A stretch of 64,000 nucleotides of DNA. Origin: Pseudohalocynthiibacter aestuariivivens. GTDB lineage: Bacteria; Pseudomonadota; Alphaproteobacteria; Rhodobacterales; Rhodobacteraceae. The notes under the pieces were generated by a model. The model was given only the letters and a program-made list of their open reading frames with translations, was not told the origin of the DNA and did no database searches. The DNA is taken from NCBI RefSeq assembly GCF_011040495.1, contig NZ_CP049037.1:1860001-1924000 (forward strand), in the 5' to 3' direction. This document shows, piece after piece, positions 26,278 through 35,856 of this stretch (its first letter is position 1; each line of letters begins with the position of its first letter). The translations under genes were made by a program, and so were the position numbers.

Positions 26278-27093
26278 TCACAACCCGTATCTTGCAAAAC
26301 TGGCGCGGTCCTCGACAGCTCCGATCGCATCCTCAGCGATGTTGGCACCGAATCGAGAGAAGAGGCCCTTTTTGCGGCCATAGCGCGTGATGCGGACGTC
26401 CTTGCCGTATAGCTCTTGCAGCTTGGTCATTACGTGGGCTTGCCCGTCCACGAGGCCCAGTTCCGCTGCGCGCGCGCCCAGCCAGAATTCACCCGAAAAA
26501 AGCGCGCCATCATTGCTCAGCTTGTCACCGCGGCGTGATTTCACATAGTCGATAAAGACCGTGTGCATATCCTCCAACAGCGCCTTGATCCGGTCCACAT
26601 CCTCTTTCTTTTCCGGCTGGAACGGGTCGAGCTGTGATTTGGATTTTCCAGAGGTATACACCCGCCGTTCCACCCCTTGCCGTGCCAGAAATACCGGCAG
26701 CCCGAAGCCCGCTGAAATCACACCAATTGAGCCAACAATTGACGCGGGATCGGCCCAGATATCATCTGCAGCACAGGCCAGCCAGTATCCGCCCGACGCT
26801 GCCACATCCTCGACAAAGGCGTGCACGGGAATGTTCTTTTCCTCGGCCAGTCGACGGATGCGCGCGGCGATAAGCGAGGATTGCACTGGCGAGCCGCCGG
26901 GTGAATTGATCAGCAGCGCCACCGCTGCCGGTTTCCCCTTGCGGAACGCCTTTTCGATCACGGGCCCGATCGCCTCGTCGCTCAGCGCGGATCGCGCACC
27001 AGCCCCGATAGAGCCTGACAGGCGCAACAACGCTACGCGCGGCGGGGATTTCGAAAAAGGTGAGATGCGTTTGATCAGTGGCCAGTCGGTCAT
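26278..27093 (-). CDS. S49 family signal-peptide-peptidase-like serine protease (SohB/SppA)
   Basis: The 271-residue protein has a ClpP-like fold with LINSPGGSPVQSS, nucleophile Ser100 in DVAASGGYWLA, GSIGVISAGFG and the general-base Lys in YTSGKSKSQLDPF (Lys150 or 152). No N-terminal membrane segment is evident with the chosen start MTDWPLIK (27093). The frame continues 12 codons upstream to a TTG without a ribosome site. It degrades cleaved signal peptides or small membrane peptides. Confidence 0.9.
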   Translation of the reverse strand: MTDWPLIKRISPFSKSPPRVALLRLSGSIGAGARSALSDEAIGPVIEKAFRKGKPAAVALLINSPGGSPVQSSLIAARIRRLAEEKNIPVHAFVEDVAASGGYWLACAADDIWADPASIVGSIGVISAGFGLPVFLARQGVERRVYTSGKSKSQLDPFQPEKKEDVDRIKALLEDMHTVFIDYVKSRRGDKLSNDGALFSGEFWLGARAAELGLVDGQAHVMTKLQELYGKDVRITRYGRKKGLFSRFGANIAEDAIGAVEDRASFARYGL

Positions 27094-27198
27094 GGATTCC
27101 GATGTAGATGGCCCGCCCCCCACAAACAAGGCGATGGGCGCGGCAAACCTGCACTTAACGTAAAAAAGTGACTGTCACAGGCAGGTTTGCGGATCAGG

Positions 27199-27960
27199 TC
27201 ACGATTTGATCCGATAGCCGGTTTTGAAAATCCACCAGATGACACCAAGGCAAATCGACGTAAACAGCGTGATTGCCATCAAGCTGAACCCGACTGAAAC
27301 ATCTGCCTGCCCAAAGAACGACCACCGAAACCCCGAGACCAGATAAACGATAGGGTTGAACAAAGAAATCGTCTGCCACAGCGGCGGCAGCATCGTGATC
27401 GAGTAAAACGAGCCTCCCAGAAACACCAGCGGAGTGATCACCAGTAGCGGGATCAGTTGTAGTTGTTGAAAATTCTCCGCCCAGATGCCGATGATAAAAC
27501 CGAAAAGGCTGAAAGAGAGGCAGGTGAGAACAAGGAACGCCACCATCGCGACAGGATGCTGTATCTCGATATCCACGAAAAACTGTGCCGTCGCCAATAT
27601 CACTAGACCGATCAGCAGCGCCTTGGTCGCCGCAGCCCCGACATAGCCGATGACAATCTCAAAGAAATTGATGGGTGCCGACAATATCTCGAAAATCGTG
27701 TCGATGAACTTTGGGAAATAGATACCAAAGCTGGCGTTACTGATCGCTTGGGTCATCACGCTCAGCATGATGAGGCCGGGCACGATAAAGGCACCATAGG
27801 ATACGCCCTCGACCTCTGTGATGCGGCTGCCAATGGCAGCCCCGAAAACCACGAAATAGAGCGATGTGGAGATGACCGGCGACAGCAGGCTTTCCATCAG
27901 CGTGCGGAAAAACCGCGCCATCTCGTACCGGTATATTGCCTTGATCGCCGGGATATTCAT
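27199..27960 (-). CDS. ABC-2 type transporter permease
   Basis: The 253-residue permease has six predicted membrane segments. It carries ABC-2 features such as [21 protein letters not shown] near the N terminus, [25 protein letters not shown] and the exit segment [14 protein letters not shown]. Its ATG overlaps the stop of the ATPase gene (ATGA). The pair should form an exporter for a polymer, lipid or drug; the substrate is unknown. Confidence 0.92.
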   Translation of the reverse strand: MNIPAIKAIYRYEMARFFRTLMESLLSPVISTSLYFVVFGAAIGSRITEVEGVSYGAFIVPGLIMLSVMTQAISNASFGIYFPKFIDTIFEILSAPINFFEIVIGYVGAAATKALLIGLVILATAQFFVDIEIQHPVAMVAFLVLTCLSFSLFGFIIGIWAENFQQLQLIPLLVITPLVFLGGSFYSITMLPPLWQTISLFNPIVYLVSGFRWSFFGQADVSVGFSLMAITLFTSICLGVIWWIFKTGYRIKS

Positions 27961-28886
27961 GTCGCGCCCTCCTGGATCATACTGACAAAAATTTCTTCCA
28001 GACTGCTCTGCGTGGTCTGGATATCGCGCAGGCTCAGCCCTTCGGCGGCCAGCGCCTGCAACAATCGTGTAATGCCGGTCCCCTCACCACGGGTATCATA
28101 GTGATAGCTCAGGCTGCTGCCATCTTCAGACAGGACCAGATCGTATTCGGCCAGCGCCTCTGGCACCGTCACCACGGGATCGCGCAGATCAACGCGCAGT
28201 GTTTTTCGTCCCATACGCGTCATCAGTGCTGCCTTGTCCTCGACCAGCAGTATCTCGCCCTTGTTAATAACGGCGATGCGGTCGGCGATGGCCTCGGCCT
28301 CTTCGATGTAATGCGTGGTCAGGATAATCGTCACGCCGTCGTGACGCAGGTTGTCGACGATCTGCCACATATCGCGGCGCAACTCGACATCGACCCCTGC
28401 CGTCGGTTCGTCCAGAAACAGAACACGCGGCTCGTGGCAGAGCGCCTTGGCGATCAGCACCCGGCGTTTCATACCGCCTGACAGCTCGCGGATGCGGCTG
28501 TTTCGCTTGTCCCACAGGCTCAGTTGGCGCAGCACCCGCTCGATCAGCGCATCATCGCGTTTCTTGCCGAATAGGCCGCGCGAAAATTTTACCGTGTTGA
28601 TTACCTTCTCGAACGGCTCAAGTGCGACCTCTTGCGGCACCAGCCCGATCATCTCACGTGCCTTGCGGTAGCCTGTGATGATGTCATGACCACCCACTTC
28701 GGCCCGCCCGCCTGTCGGCCCGGTAATTCCGCAGAGCGCAGAAATCAGCGTCGTCTTGCCAGCGCCGTTCGGCCCCAAAAGCGCGATGATCTCGCCCTCC
28801 TCAATCTCCAATGAGACGCCCTTGAGCGCCTCAAAACCACCATCATAGGTTTTTTGAAGGTTATCGACTTTGACAATCGGGGGCAT
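27957..28886 (-). CDS. ABC transporter ATP-binding protein (ABC-2 exporter)
   Basis: The 309-residue ATPase has Walker [15 protein letters not shown], a Q-loop in [13 protein letters not shown], signature [15 protein letters not shown], Walker [13 protein letters not shown] and switch His in [12 protein letters not shown]. The C-terminal 80 residues are the extension common in DrrA/CcmA-like exporters. It pairs with the permease downstream. Confidence 0.94.
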   Translation of the reverse strand: MPPIVKVDNLQKTYDGGFEALKGVSLEIEEGEIIALLGPNGAGKTTLISALCGITGPTGGRAEVGGHDIITGYRKAREMIGLVPQEVALEPFEKVINTVKFSRGLFGKKRDDALIERVLRQLSLWDKRNSRIRELSGGMKRRVLIAKALCHEPRVLFLDEPTAGVDVELRRDMWQIVDNLRHDGVTIILTTHYIEEAEAIADRIAVINKGEILLVEDKAALMTRMGRKTLRVDLRDPVVTVPEALAEYDLVLSEDGSSLSYHYDTRGEGTGITRLLQALAAEGLSLRDIQTTQSSLEEIFVSMIQEGAT

Positions 28887-29047
28887 GCGAACGGCCTTTC
28901 AGAGTATCGGCGGACCCTAGCCCATTCGACGTCCCGCGCAAGTGCGACATGCCAGTGCGATTTTGCACAGCGGCAAGTGGCTTGGCGACGAAGCGACGCT
29001 GCTCTAGGCTGGCAGGCAATATCCAATCCCTCAGGAAAGGCAAAGCC

Positions 29048-30292
29048 ATGAGCGCGCCAGACGTTGTGATCATCGGGGCCGGTGCCGCCGGTATCGGGGC
29101 CGGAATGGCCCTGAAAAAAAGCGGCGTTTCCTTTGTCATCGTCGAAGGCGCGGACCGGGTTGGTGGGCGCGCCTTGACGGACACGACTTCGCTTGGCGTC
29201 GCTTGGGATCACGGATGCCACTGGATGCACTGCGCAGACGAAAACCCCTTGGTCGCGATGGCCGACAGATTTGGCGCACGCTACGACAAGCGCAACAGGG
29301 ACGACCAGTTTGCCGTATGGCAAGGCGGGGCATTCGCCACCTCTGATGCGCTATCGGCAGCTGACGCCGCTGTGACAAGAGCCTTTGAGGCCATCGAAGC
29401 GGCGGGCCGCAAGGCGCTGGATGTCCCAATTCCAGATGTGCTGCCCGATGCGGGGCAATGGACGGGCGGGGTGGATTGTATCCTCGCGCTGATGTCCGGC
29501 GACGTGCCGCGCGATGTCTCTGCCGCTGCCTATGCTGATTATGTCGATACCGATGTCAACTGGCCGGTGCTCAGCGGTTATGGCGACCTGATCACGCGCA
29601 TGGCGGCGGGTCTGCCGGTGCGCACTGGCATACGGGTCAGCAGGATTGATCAGCAGGCAGACGGCGTACGCGTCGAAACCGATGGCGGCCCCATCGAGGC
29701 GCGCGCAGCCATTGTCACTGCCTCGACCAATGTTCTGACGTCTGGCAACATCGGATTCGGTGCAGGCCCCGCCTGCGACCTCGTTCAGCAGCTCGAACAT
29801 GTGCCCTGCGGTGCCTATGAAAAGGTGGCCTTTGCTCTGGACACATTGCCCGAAATGGCTCGCGATAAGGTATTCATCAACGTCGATCCCGGCAACGGCA
29901 TACCGGCGATCAGCTTTCAGGTCATGGACCATGATCAGCCGCTCTTGATCGCGCATTTCGCCGGGGACATCGCCCGAGAACTGTCAACTGCAGGCGCGGC
30001 AGCGATGACCGACTTCGCCACTGGGCATATGACCACGGCGTTCGGCAGCGATGTCGCACGCACCATTCGCGCGAGCGCAGTCACGAACTGGACGCAGAAC
30101 CCAATGGTGCAAGGATCCTACTCTCACGCCAGACCGGGATATGCCCAGTTGCGCCGCGACCTGATCGCAGCGGACACTGGCACAGTTGCCTTCGCCGGCG
30201 AGGCATTTTCCACGCGTTGGCAGGCTACCGCCCACGGCGCATGGCAGAGCGGACAGGACGTAGCCGCGCGTATCGCGGCAGAACTGGGCTAA
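29048..30292 (+). CDS. FAD-dependent amine oxidase (flavin monoamine oxidase family)
   Basis: The 414-residue flavoprotein has the dinucleotide-binding motif DVVIIGAGAAGIGAGMAL followed by the GG motif GADRVGGRAL, and the C-terminal FAD-contact segment VAFAGEAFSTRWQATAHGAWQSGQDVA. These enzymes oxidise amines or related C-N bonds with O2. The substrate is undetermined. ATG 29048 follows AGGAAAGG. It starts a plus-strand run with a DMT transporter and a racemase. Confidence 0.88.
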   Translation: MSAPDVVIIGAGAAGIGAGMALKKSGVSFVIVEGADRVGGRALTDTTSLGVAWDHGCHWMHCADENPLVAMADRFGARYDKRNRDDQFAVWQGGAFATSDALSAADAAVTRAFEAIEAAGRKALDVPIPDVLPDAGQWTGGVDCILALMSGDVPRDVSAAAYADYVDTDVNWPVLSGYGDLITRMAAGLPVRTGIRVSRIDQQADGVRVETDGGPIEARAAIVTASTNVLTSGNIGFGAGPACDLVQQLEHVPCGAYEKVAFALDTLPEMARDKVFINVDPGNGIPAISFQVMDHDQPLLIAHFAGDIARELSTAGAAAMTDFATGHMTTAFGSDVARTIRASAVTNWTQNPMVQGSYSHARPGYAQLRRDLIAADTGTVAFAGEAFSTRWQATAHGAWQSGQDVAARIAAELG

Positions 30293-30383
30293 CCTTCCAT
30301 ATCGGTTCACCCTAAAGAATGTCGCAACCTGACATGTCCTTGCCGCTGCCATCGTGATAGCCCGGCAGGGAAAGGACCCTGCC

Positions 30384-31376
30384 ATGACTACTTCTGCTTC
30401 AGGCGCTGTTCACAACCCGGCTGTCGGCATCGGTTTTATCCTCTTTGGAATCGTGGCGATCTCTATCAATGATATGCTGATCAAGGTTCTTTCCGGTGGC
30501 TATCCTCTGCATCAGATGGTGTTCACGCGCTCGATCATCGGCATCGTGTTCAGTCTCATGCTGGTACAGATGGAAGGCGGCTGGCGTATTCTGAAAACCA
30601 ACACACCGGGACTGCACCTCTTGCGCGCAATGATGCTGGTGGTGGCAAACCTCACGTTCTTTTCCGCACTGGCATCTCTGCCATTGGCCGAGACGACCGC
30701 GATATTCTTCATCGCACCGCTTCTCATTACCCTGCTTAGCATCCCGTTTCTGGGGGAAAAGGTCGGACCGCTGCGCATCGGCGCTGTCGTCGTTGGCTTT
30801 GCCGGAGTGGTCATCATGGTCCGCCCTTGGGAGGGGGGCGATAGCCGCCCTGTCGCATGGTATGTCTATTTGCTTCCCATACTTGCGGCGCTGACCTATG
30901 CGATCAACCAGTTGCTGACGCGCAAGCTGGGGGTAGCGTCGAAGGCGTCGGCAATGACCGTCTATGTTCAGGTCAACTTTATCGTTGTTACCCTGATATT
31001 TTGGGCCATTGCCGGTGACGGGCGGTATGCAGTCGGGATCGAGAACGAAAGCCTGATTTTCCTTTTGCGGGCGTGGGAATGGCCACAGGGACGGGATGTC
31101 TGGCTCTTGCTCGGTCTCGGACTGAACTCGGCTGTGATCGGCTATGCACTGGCGCAGGCATACCGGCTCGCGGATGCGGGCACGATCGCACCTTTCGAAT
31201 ACATCGGGTTGCCACTGGCGATCTTCTGGGGCTGGATGATCTGGGGCGAATGGCCGACGCCGATGGTGATGATTGGCATCATCCTCGTTCTTGGCTCGGG
31301 ATTGTTCGTATTCCTGCGCGAACGCCAGAAGGGCCGTCGGCTGGTCAGCGGCAAACGCGTACATCGTCGCTACTGA
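30384..31376 (+). CDS. DMT superfamily (EamA) transporter
   Basis: The 330-residue protein has ten predicted membrane segments in two EamA repeats: LPLAETTAIFFIAPLLITLLSIPFLGEKV in the first, and ADAGTIAPFEYIGLPLAIFWGWMIWGEWP in the second. DMT carriers export or import small metabolites such as amino acids. ATG 30384 follows AAAGGACCC. The substrate is unknown. Confidence 0.9.
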   Translation: MTTSASGAVHNPAVGIGFILFGIVAISINDMLIKVLSGGYPLHQMVFTRSIIGIVFSLMLVQMEGGWRILKTNTPGLHLLRAMMLVVANLTFFSALASLPLAETTAIFFIAPLLITLLSIPFLGEKVGPLRIGAVVVGFAGVVIMVRPWEGGDSRPVAWYVYLLPILAALTYAINQLLTRKLGVASKASAMTVYVQVNFIVVTLIFWAIAGDGRYAVGIENESLIFLLRAWEWPQGRDVWLLLGLGLNSAVIGYALAQAYRLADAGTIAPFEYIGLPLAIFWGWMIWGEWPTPMVMIGIILVLGSGLFVFLRERQKGRRLVSGKRVHRRY

Positions 31377-31421
31377 CAGGCCGGTAGCGGACTAATCTGC
31401 GCAAGAGACAGAGGGGGCTTC

Positions 31422-32519
31422 ATGCTGGCAGGGATACGGATTGTTGAATTCGAGGGACTGGGGCCTGCCCCCTTTGCCGCTATGATGCTTGCCGATCTAG
31501 GAGCCGAAGTCATCTGCGTCCACCGCCCGGACACGAGCGATGTCACCGGCGCAGTCAGCCTGCTGGACCGTGGCAAGAAATCGATCACGCTCGACCTTAA
31601 ATCCGACGCCGATCGCACCGTGGCGTTGGCGCTGATCCAGACAGCCGATGCGCTGATTGAGGGGTTGCGCCCCGGCGTGATGGAGCGGCTGGGACTGGGC
31701 CCAGAGATCTGTCAGACCACCAATCCTGCACTCGTCTATGGGCGGATGACCGGCTGGGGTCAGGACGGCCCGCGTGCGCAAACCGCCGGGCACGACCTCA
31801 ACTACCTCGCCACCTCGGGCGCGCTCTGGTACGCGTCCGAACCCGGCCAGCCGCCCTTTACGCCACCAACGATGCTGGGCGATATCGGGGGCGGCGCCCT
31901 ATATCTGGTTGCTGGCATATTGACCGGGCTTCTGGCGGTTCGGGGCGGCGCAAAGGGCGCTGTGGTCGACGCAGCAATGGTCGACGGCTCGGCGCATATG
32001 ATGACGCTTTTGATGGCGATCCGGCAAAGCGGCCAGATGGTCACAGACCGCGGCCAGAGCCTGCTGGACGGACCGCATTGGTCACGCTGCTATGCCTGCG
32101 CCGATGGCGGTTACCTCAGCGTGCAATGTCTGGAGCCACAGTTTTATGCCGCGTTCCTGAAACTGCTAGGACTGGGGGACAACCCGGCACTCGCCGATCA
32201 GCACGATCCGGCGCAATGGCCACGTCAGACGGCACAGTTGGCCGGGATTTTCGTAGCCGAGCCGGTCGCGCACTGGGCCGCACTCTTTGATGGCAGCGAT
32301 GCCTGTGTCGCCCCGGTGCTGTCGCCGGATGGCGCGGCACATGACCCACATATGCAGGCACGCGGGATCTGGCAGGCACCGGATGGCGTATTGCAGCCCT
32401 CCGCCGCACCCCGGTTTGACGGCCTACGGCGCGACGTTGCGCGCCCTCCGCTGCGCGGTGCCCAGTCGGATGAGATACGCGCCGACCTGATCGCCAGAGG
32501 CTTACTCAAAGAGGCGTGA
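31422..32519 (+). CDS. CaiB/BaiF family protein, alpha-methylacyl-CoA racemase-like
   Basis: The 365-residue family III CoA-transferase fold has the racemase hallmark GHDLNYLATSG with His124, and MLGDIGGGALY with Asp154. These match the His126/Asp156 catalytic pair of mycobacterial MCR and differ from the single Asp of true transferases. It should epimerise the 2-methyl group of branched acyl-CoA thioesters. Ribosome site AGAGGGGGC precedes ATG 31422. It converges on the TRAP permease gene. Confidence 0.88.
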   Translation: MLAGIRIVEFEGLGPAPFAAMMLADLGAEVICVHRPDTSDVTGAVSLLDRGKKSITLDLKSDADRTVALALIQTADALIEGLRPGVMERLGLGPEICQTTNPALVYGRMTGWGQDGPRAQTAGHDLNYLATSGALWYASEPGQPPFTPPTMLGDIGGGALYLVAGILTGLLAVRGGAKGAVVDAAMVDGSAHMMTLLMAIRQSGQMVTDRGQSLLDGPHWSRCYACADGGYLSVQCLEPQFYAAFLKLLGLGDNPALADQHDPAQWPRQTAQLAGIFVAEPVAHWAALFDGSDACVAPVLSPDGAAHDPHMQARGIWQAPDGVLQPSAAPRFDGLRRDVARPPLRGAQSDEIRADLIARGLLKEA

Positions 32520-32535
32520 TGCTTTCTACCCGTAG

Positions 32536-32554
32536 GGTGGGGTTTCACCCCACC
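32536..32554. terminator. Perfect 8-bp hairpin between convergent genes
   Basis: GGTGGGGT (32536-32543), a TTC loop and ACCCCACC (32547-32554) form a very stable stem in the 48-bp gap between the racemase and TRAP permease stop codons. It lacks a T tract. The flanking TAGGGTGGG also occurs in the convergent junction near 3.15 kb, which suggests a dispersed REP-like element. Confidence 0.55.
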
Positions 32555-32567
32555 ATCCCGCCGAACG

Positions 32568-34112
32568 TCAGAACAAAACGCCCGGCAACCACGTCGCAAT
32601 TGCCGGGACCAAACAGATCAGCGCGACAGCGATAAATTGCAGTCCGATGAACGGCACCACTCCGCGATAGATTTGCCCGGTCGTGATCTCCTTGGGCGCA
32701 GCCCCGCGGAGATAAAACAGCGAAAAACCGAATGGCGGGGTCAGGAATGACGTCTGCAGGTTGATAGCAATCAGCACACCCAGCCAGATCGGATCATGCC
32801 CCATGATGATCAGGATCGGCAGCAGTAGCGGCAGCACGATGACCGTGATCTCGACAAAGTCCATAAAAAACCCGAGCACGAAAATCAGCAGCATAGAGAA
32901 GATCAGCGCGCCAACTGCGCCGCCCGGCATAGCGGTGATGATGGCCTCGATCCGCTCTTCTCCGCCCAAGCCGACAAACACCAGAGAGAACATGCTGGCA
33001 GTCAGGATCGTGGCGAAAATCATTGCGGTCACTGTCATCGTCGATGTCAGCGTCGGACGCAGCGCCCCTGCCCCCAGACTGCGCCGCAATGAGGCGGCGA
33101 TGGCAACAAACCCGATCAGCGCCGCCAGCGCATAAGCCACCCCAAGCCCGTAATCGAACATCGACGTGTCGGATCGTTGCAGCCGGACAGGCGCCACACC
33201 CGCCGCCACGGCGAGGATCAGCAAGGCCGCCGTGCCGGTGATGATCAGCCGTCGCGATGCACCCAGCCGCGCGCCAGCCATCAATAGCGCACCGATCGCC
33301 CCGACGGACGCCGCCTCACTCGGGGCGGCAATGCCACCGAGGATCGAACCAAGCACCGCGAGGATCAGCAGGATCGGCGGCAATATCGCGCGCAGGATTG
33401 TGCCCAGCGAGGGCGGCTCGTCCAACTGCGCCATTGCAGGCGCGTCCTCTGGCCGCAGCCATGCGCGCACCAGAATGTAGATGCAGTAGATCGCCACCAG
33501 CAGAAGCCCCGGAAACAGGGCCGCGGCAAAAATCTGTCCGACAGAAATCGTATCGACGGTAAACTTTCCCTGCTCGAACTGCGCCTGCTGGTAGGCGTTG
33601 GAAATGACGTCCGACAGGATAATCAGCAGCGTCGATGGCGGTATGATCTGCCCAAGCGTACCGGCAGTACAGACAAGCCCGGAGGCAAGACGCGGATCGT
33701 ACCGGCTGGCCAGCATCGTCGGCAGCGCGATCATACCCATCGCGATCACCGTGGCCCCGACGATCCCGGTAGAGGCCGCCAACAGCGCGCCAACCAGCAC
33801 CACCGAAATACCGAGACCACCCCGCACACGACCAAAGAGGCGGCCCATGGTCTTGAGCAAATCCTCGGCAATCTGGCTTTTCTCCAGTATGACGCCCATG
33901 AAAACAAATAGCGGGATCGCGATCAGCACCTGATTTGTCAGCAGACCAAAGACCCGCTGCCCCAGTGCCCCCATCAGCGAAAAATCGAACTGCCCGGTCA
34001 ACACGCCCAAGGCGGCAAACAGCGTTGCCACACCCGCGATGGTGAACGACACAGGATAGCCGATCAGAATACCGACGATCAACGCGGCGATCATCAACAG
34101 GTCCAAAGGCAT
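32568..34112 (-). CDS. TRAP transporter large permease (DctM-like, FcbT3 type)
   Basis: The protein has about 514 residues and 12-14 membrane segments, longer than classical DctM (about 430). The inserted segment near residues 270-370 includes extra hydrophobic spans, typical of the mannitol/chloroaromatic (COG4664) subgroup. VGATVIAMGMIALPTML and LQTSFLTPPFGFSLFYLRG are conserved permease motifs. MPLDLLMI at 34112 starts 1 nt after the small-permease stop. With the two upstream genes it forms a Na+-coupled uptake system. Confidence 0.92.
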   Translation of the reverse strand: MPLDLLMIAALIVGILIGYPVSFTIAGVATLFAALGVLTGQFDFSLMGALGQRVFGLLTNQVLIAIPLFVFMGVILEKSQIAEDLLKTMGRLFGRVRGGLGISVVLVGALLAASTGIVGATVIAMGMIALPTMLASRYDPRLASGLVCTAGTLGQIIPPSTLLIILSDVISNAYQQAQFEQGKFTVDTISVGQIFAAALFPGLLLVAIYCIYILVRAWLRPEDAPAMAQLDEPPSLGTILRAILPPILLILAVLGSILGGIAAPSEAASVGAIGALLMAGARLGASRRLIITGTAALLILAVAAGVAPVRLQRSDTSMFDYGLGVAYALAALIGFVAIAASLRRSLGAGALRPTLTSTMTVTAMIFATILTASMFSLVFVGLGGEERIEAIITAMPGGAVGALIFSMLLIFVLGFFMDFVEITVIVLPLLLPILIIMGHDPIWLGVLIAINLQTSFLTPPFGFSLFYLRGAAPKEITTGQIYRGVVPFIGLQFIAVALICLVPAIATWLPGVLF

Positions 34113-34113
34113 A

Positions 34114-34614
34114 TCAACGTGTCCCGGCAAGGCGCGCGAGATCGCGCAGGATGTTCGCAACGGCCTGTATGATCAGCAGTACGCAGAACACAGGGATGAG
34201 CGATTTCAGCAAAAAAGACGCCGGGATGCCACCGACCGAAATCGGACCTTCCATGATCTTCCACGAATTGCGCACCGTCGGCCATGAATAGAGCAACAGA
34301 ACGGTCATCGAAGGGATGAGCAACACCAGATGTCCCAGCAGATTGGTCAACGCCTGACCACGCGGGCCTTCCTTGGCGTACCAGATATCGACGCGCACAT
34401 GTTCGTCCACCAGCAGCGTATACCCTGCCGCAATCATAAACAGGGCCGCATGCATGTAGAGCACCGATTCGTTGGCCCAGACCCAGCTAACGCCAAAGAC
34501 GTAGCGCAACAGCACCACGCCGAATTGCGCCATGACCATAAACAGCGCAAGCCAGCGCACCGTATAGCCGACATGGCGATTGATTGTGTCCAGCGCGTCG
34601 GCAAGGCGGCTCAT
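34114..34614 (-). CDS. TRAP transporter small permease (DctQ-like)
   Basis: The 166-residue protein has four membrane segments. It contains MVMAQFGVVLLRYVFGVSWVWANESVLYMHAALFMIAAGYTL, the usual DctQ pattern including the R-Y-x-F-x-x-S-x-x-W-x-x-E motif. It lies between the binding-protein gene (57 nt gap) and the large permease gene. Confidence 0.92.
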   Translation of the reverse strand: MSRLADALDTINRHVGYTVRWLALFMVMAQFGVVLLRYVFGVSWVWANESVLYMHAALFMIAAGYTLLVDEHVRVDIWYAKEGPRGQALTNLLGHLVLLIPSMTVLLLYSWPTVRNSWKIMEGPISVGGIPASFLLKSLIPVFCVLLIIQAVANILRDLARLAGTR

Positions 34615-34671
34615 TCAGGCGGGCTCCGGGCAAGGGTCAGCGCCGGACAGGACCGGCGCTGACAATGGCTA

Positions 34672-35757
34672 TCAGTATTTATAGTCCAGCGCGCGGGCAT
34701 TCATCTGCCCGTTATCCGCATAGACCATATAATCAGAAACGGAGCTACGGTAATCCATGTAGCTTTCCGTGATGCGGCGTACCAGTTCATCGTCGTCTTC
34801 GCGCATTTCGGCCATCACTTCACCAGCCGCATTGCCCATTGCCACCATCACATCCTGTGGCAATTGCCGAACTTGCACGCCATGCTCCTCGACCAGCTTG
34901 GGCAGGGCGCGGGCATGGTTGGTGGTGTATTCGGTCCATACATCGCCATAGAGCGACGAACACGCCACGCGCACAGCCATTTGCAAATCTTCGGGCAGCT
35001 CGGCGTAGACGTCCGAATTGATCGCGCATTCCTCTGCCGAGGATGGCTCATTCACGCCGGGCCAGTAGTAGTATTTGCACACTTGGTAGAACCCCAGCGC
35101 GCTGTCGGACCATGGCCCGATGAACTCACCGGCATCCAATGCACCCGATTGCAGCTGCTGGAACATATCGCGCCCGCCCATCGCCTGCACCGCCATCCCA
35201 AGCTTGCTCGCCACTTCGGACGCCAGACCTGCCGTCCGGAAACGCATACCCTTGAGGTCTTCGGCTGATTTGATTTCCTCACGGAACCACCCCGCCCATT
35301 GCGGGCCGGAGTTGCCACACAGGAATGGTTTCAGGTTAAATCGGCCATACATCTCATCATAGAGATCCTGCCCGCCGCCATGCACCATCCAGCCATATTG
35401 CTCGTCGCCGCGCAAGCCAAAGGGCTGAGACCCAAAGAGCAGGATACCCTTGGATTTGCTGCCCCAATAGGCTGGCACCGCGTGATAGAGTTCCGCCGTC
35501 CCCTCTGAGACCGCATCGAACACGCCCCGGCCCGGAACCAATTCACCAGCAGCATAGAGCTTAACTTCGATCCGGCCACCGGACAGCGCCGTGATCCGGT
35601 CCGCGAGCATCTGTGCCGCGACACCCGGTCCAGGCAGGTTCTTGGGCCAGGATGTGACCATCTTCCATTGTCGAACGTCCTGCGCCAGCGCAGGTGTGGC
35701 CAGTGGTGCAGCGGCTGCCGCCCCGGCGGATGCTTTCAGAAAATGTCTTCTCTTCAT
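34672..35757 (-). CDS. TRAP transporter periplasmic substrate-binding protein (FcbT1 type)
   Basis: The 361-residue DctP-fold protein has a twin-arginine signal (MKRRHFLKASAGAAAAAP). It has VTSWPKNLPGPGVAAQMLADRI and KGMRFRTAGLASEVASKLG (with the ligand-carboxylate Arg in FRTAG), and ALDAGEFIGPWSD, a feature of the mannitol/chloroaromatic/2-keto acid subgroup. Ligands of relatives are 2-oxo acids or aromatic carboxylates. Its position 100 bp downstream of the ammonia-lyase homologue suggests related physiology. Confidence 0.92.
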   Translation of the reverse strand: MKRRHFLKASAGAAAAAPLATPALAQDVRQWKMVTSWPKNLPGPGVAAQMLADRITALSGGRIEVKLYAAGELVPGRGVFDAVSEGTAELYHAVPAYWGSKSKGILLFGSQPFGLRGDEQYGWMVHGGGQDLYDEMYGRFNLKPFLCGNSGPQWAGWFREEIKSAEDLKGMRFRTAGLASEVASKLGMAVQAMGGRDMFQQLQSGALDAGEFIGPWSDSALGFYQVCKYYYWPGVNEPSSAEECAINSDVYAELPEDLQMAVRVACSSLYGDVWTEYTTNHARALPKLVEEHGVQVRQLPQDVMVAMGNAAGEVMAEMREDDDELVRRITESYMDYRSSVSDYMVYADNGQMNARALDYKY

Positions 35758-35856
35758 GATGCGTTCTCCTCTGTTATGGTTCGACTATCTTGGGTTCTGC
35801 GACACTTGTTAAGCCCTACTGTGCAATGGCGCGAAAATCTCATCTGATATTCTGCC

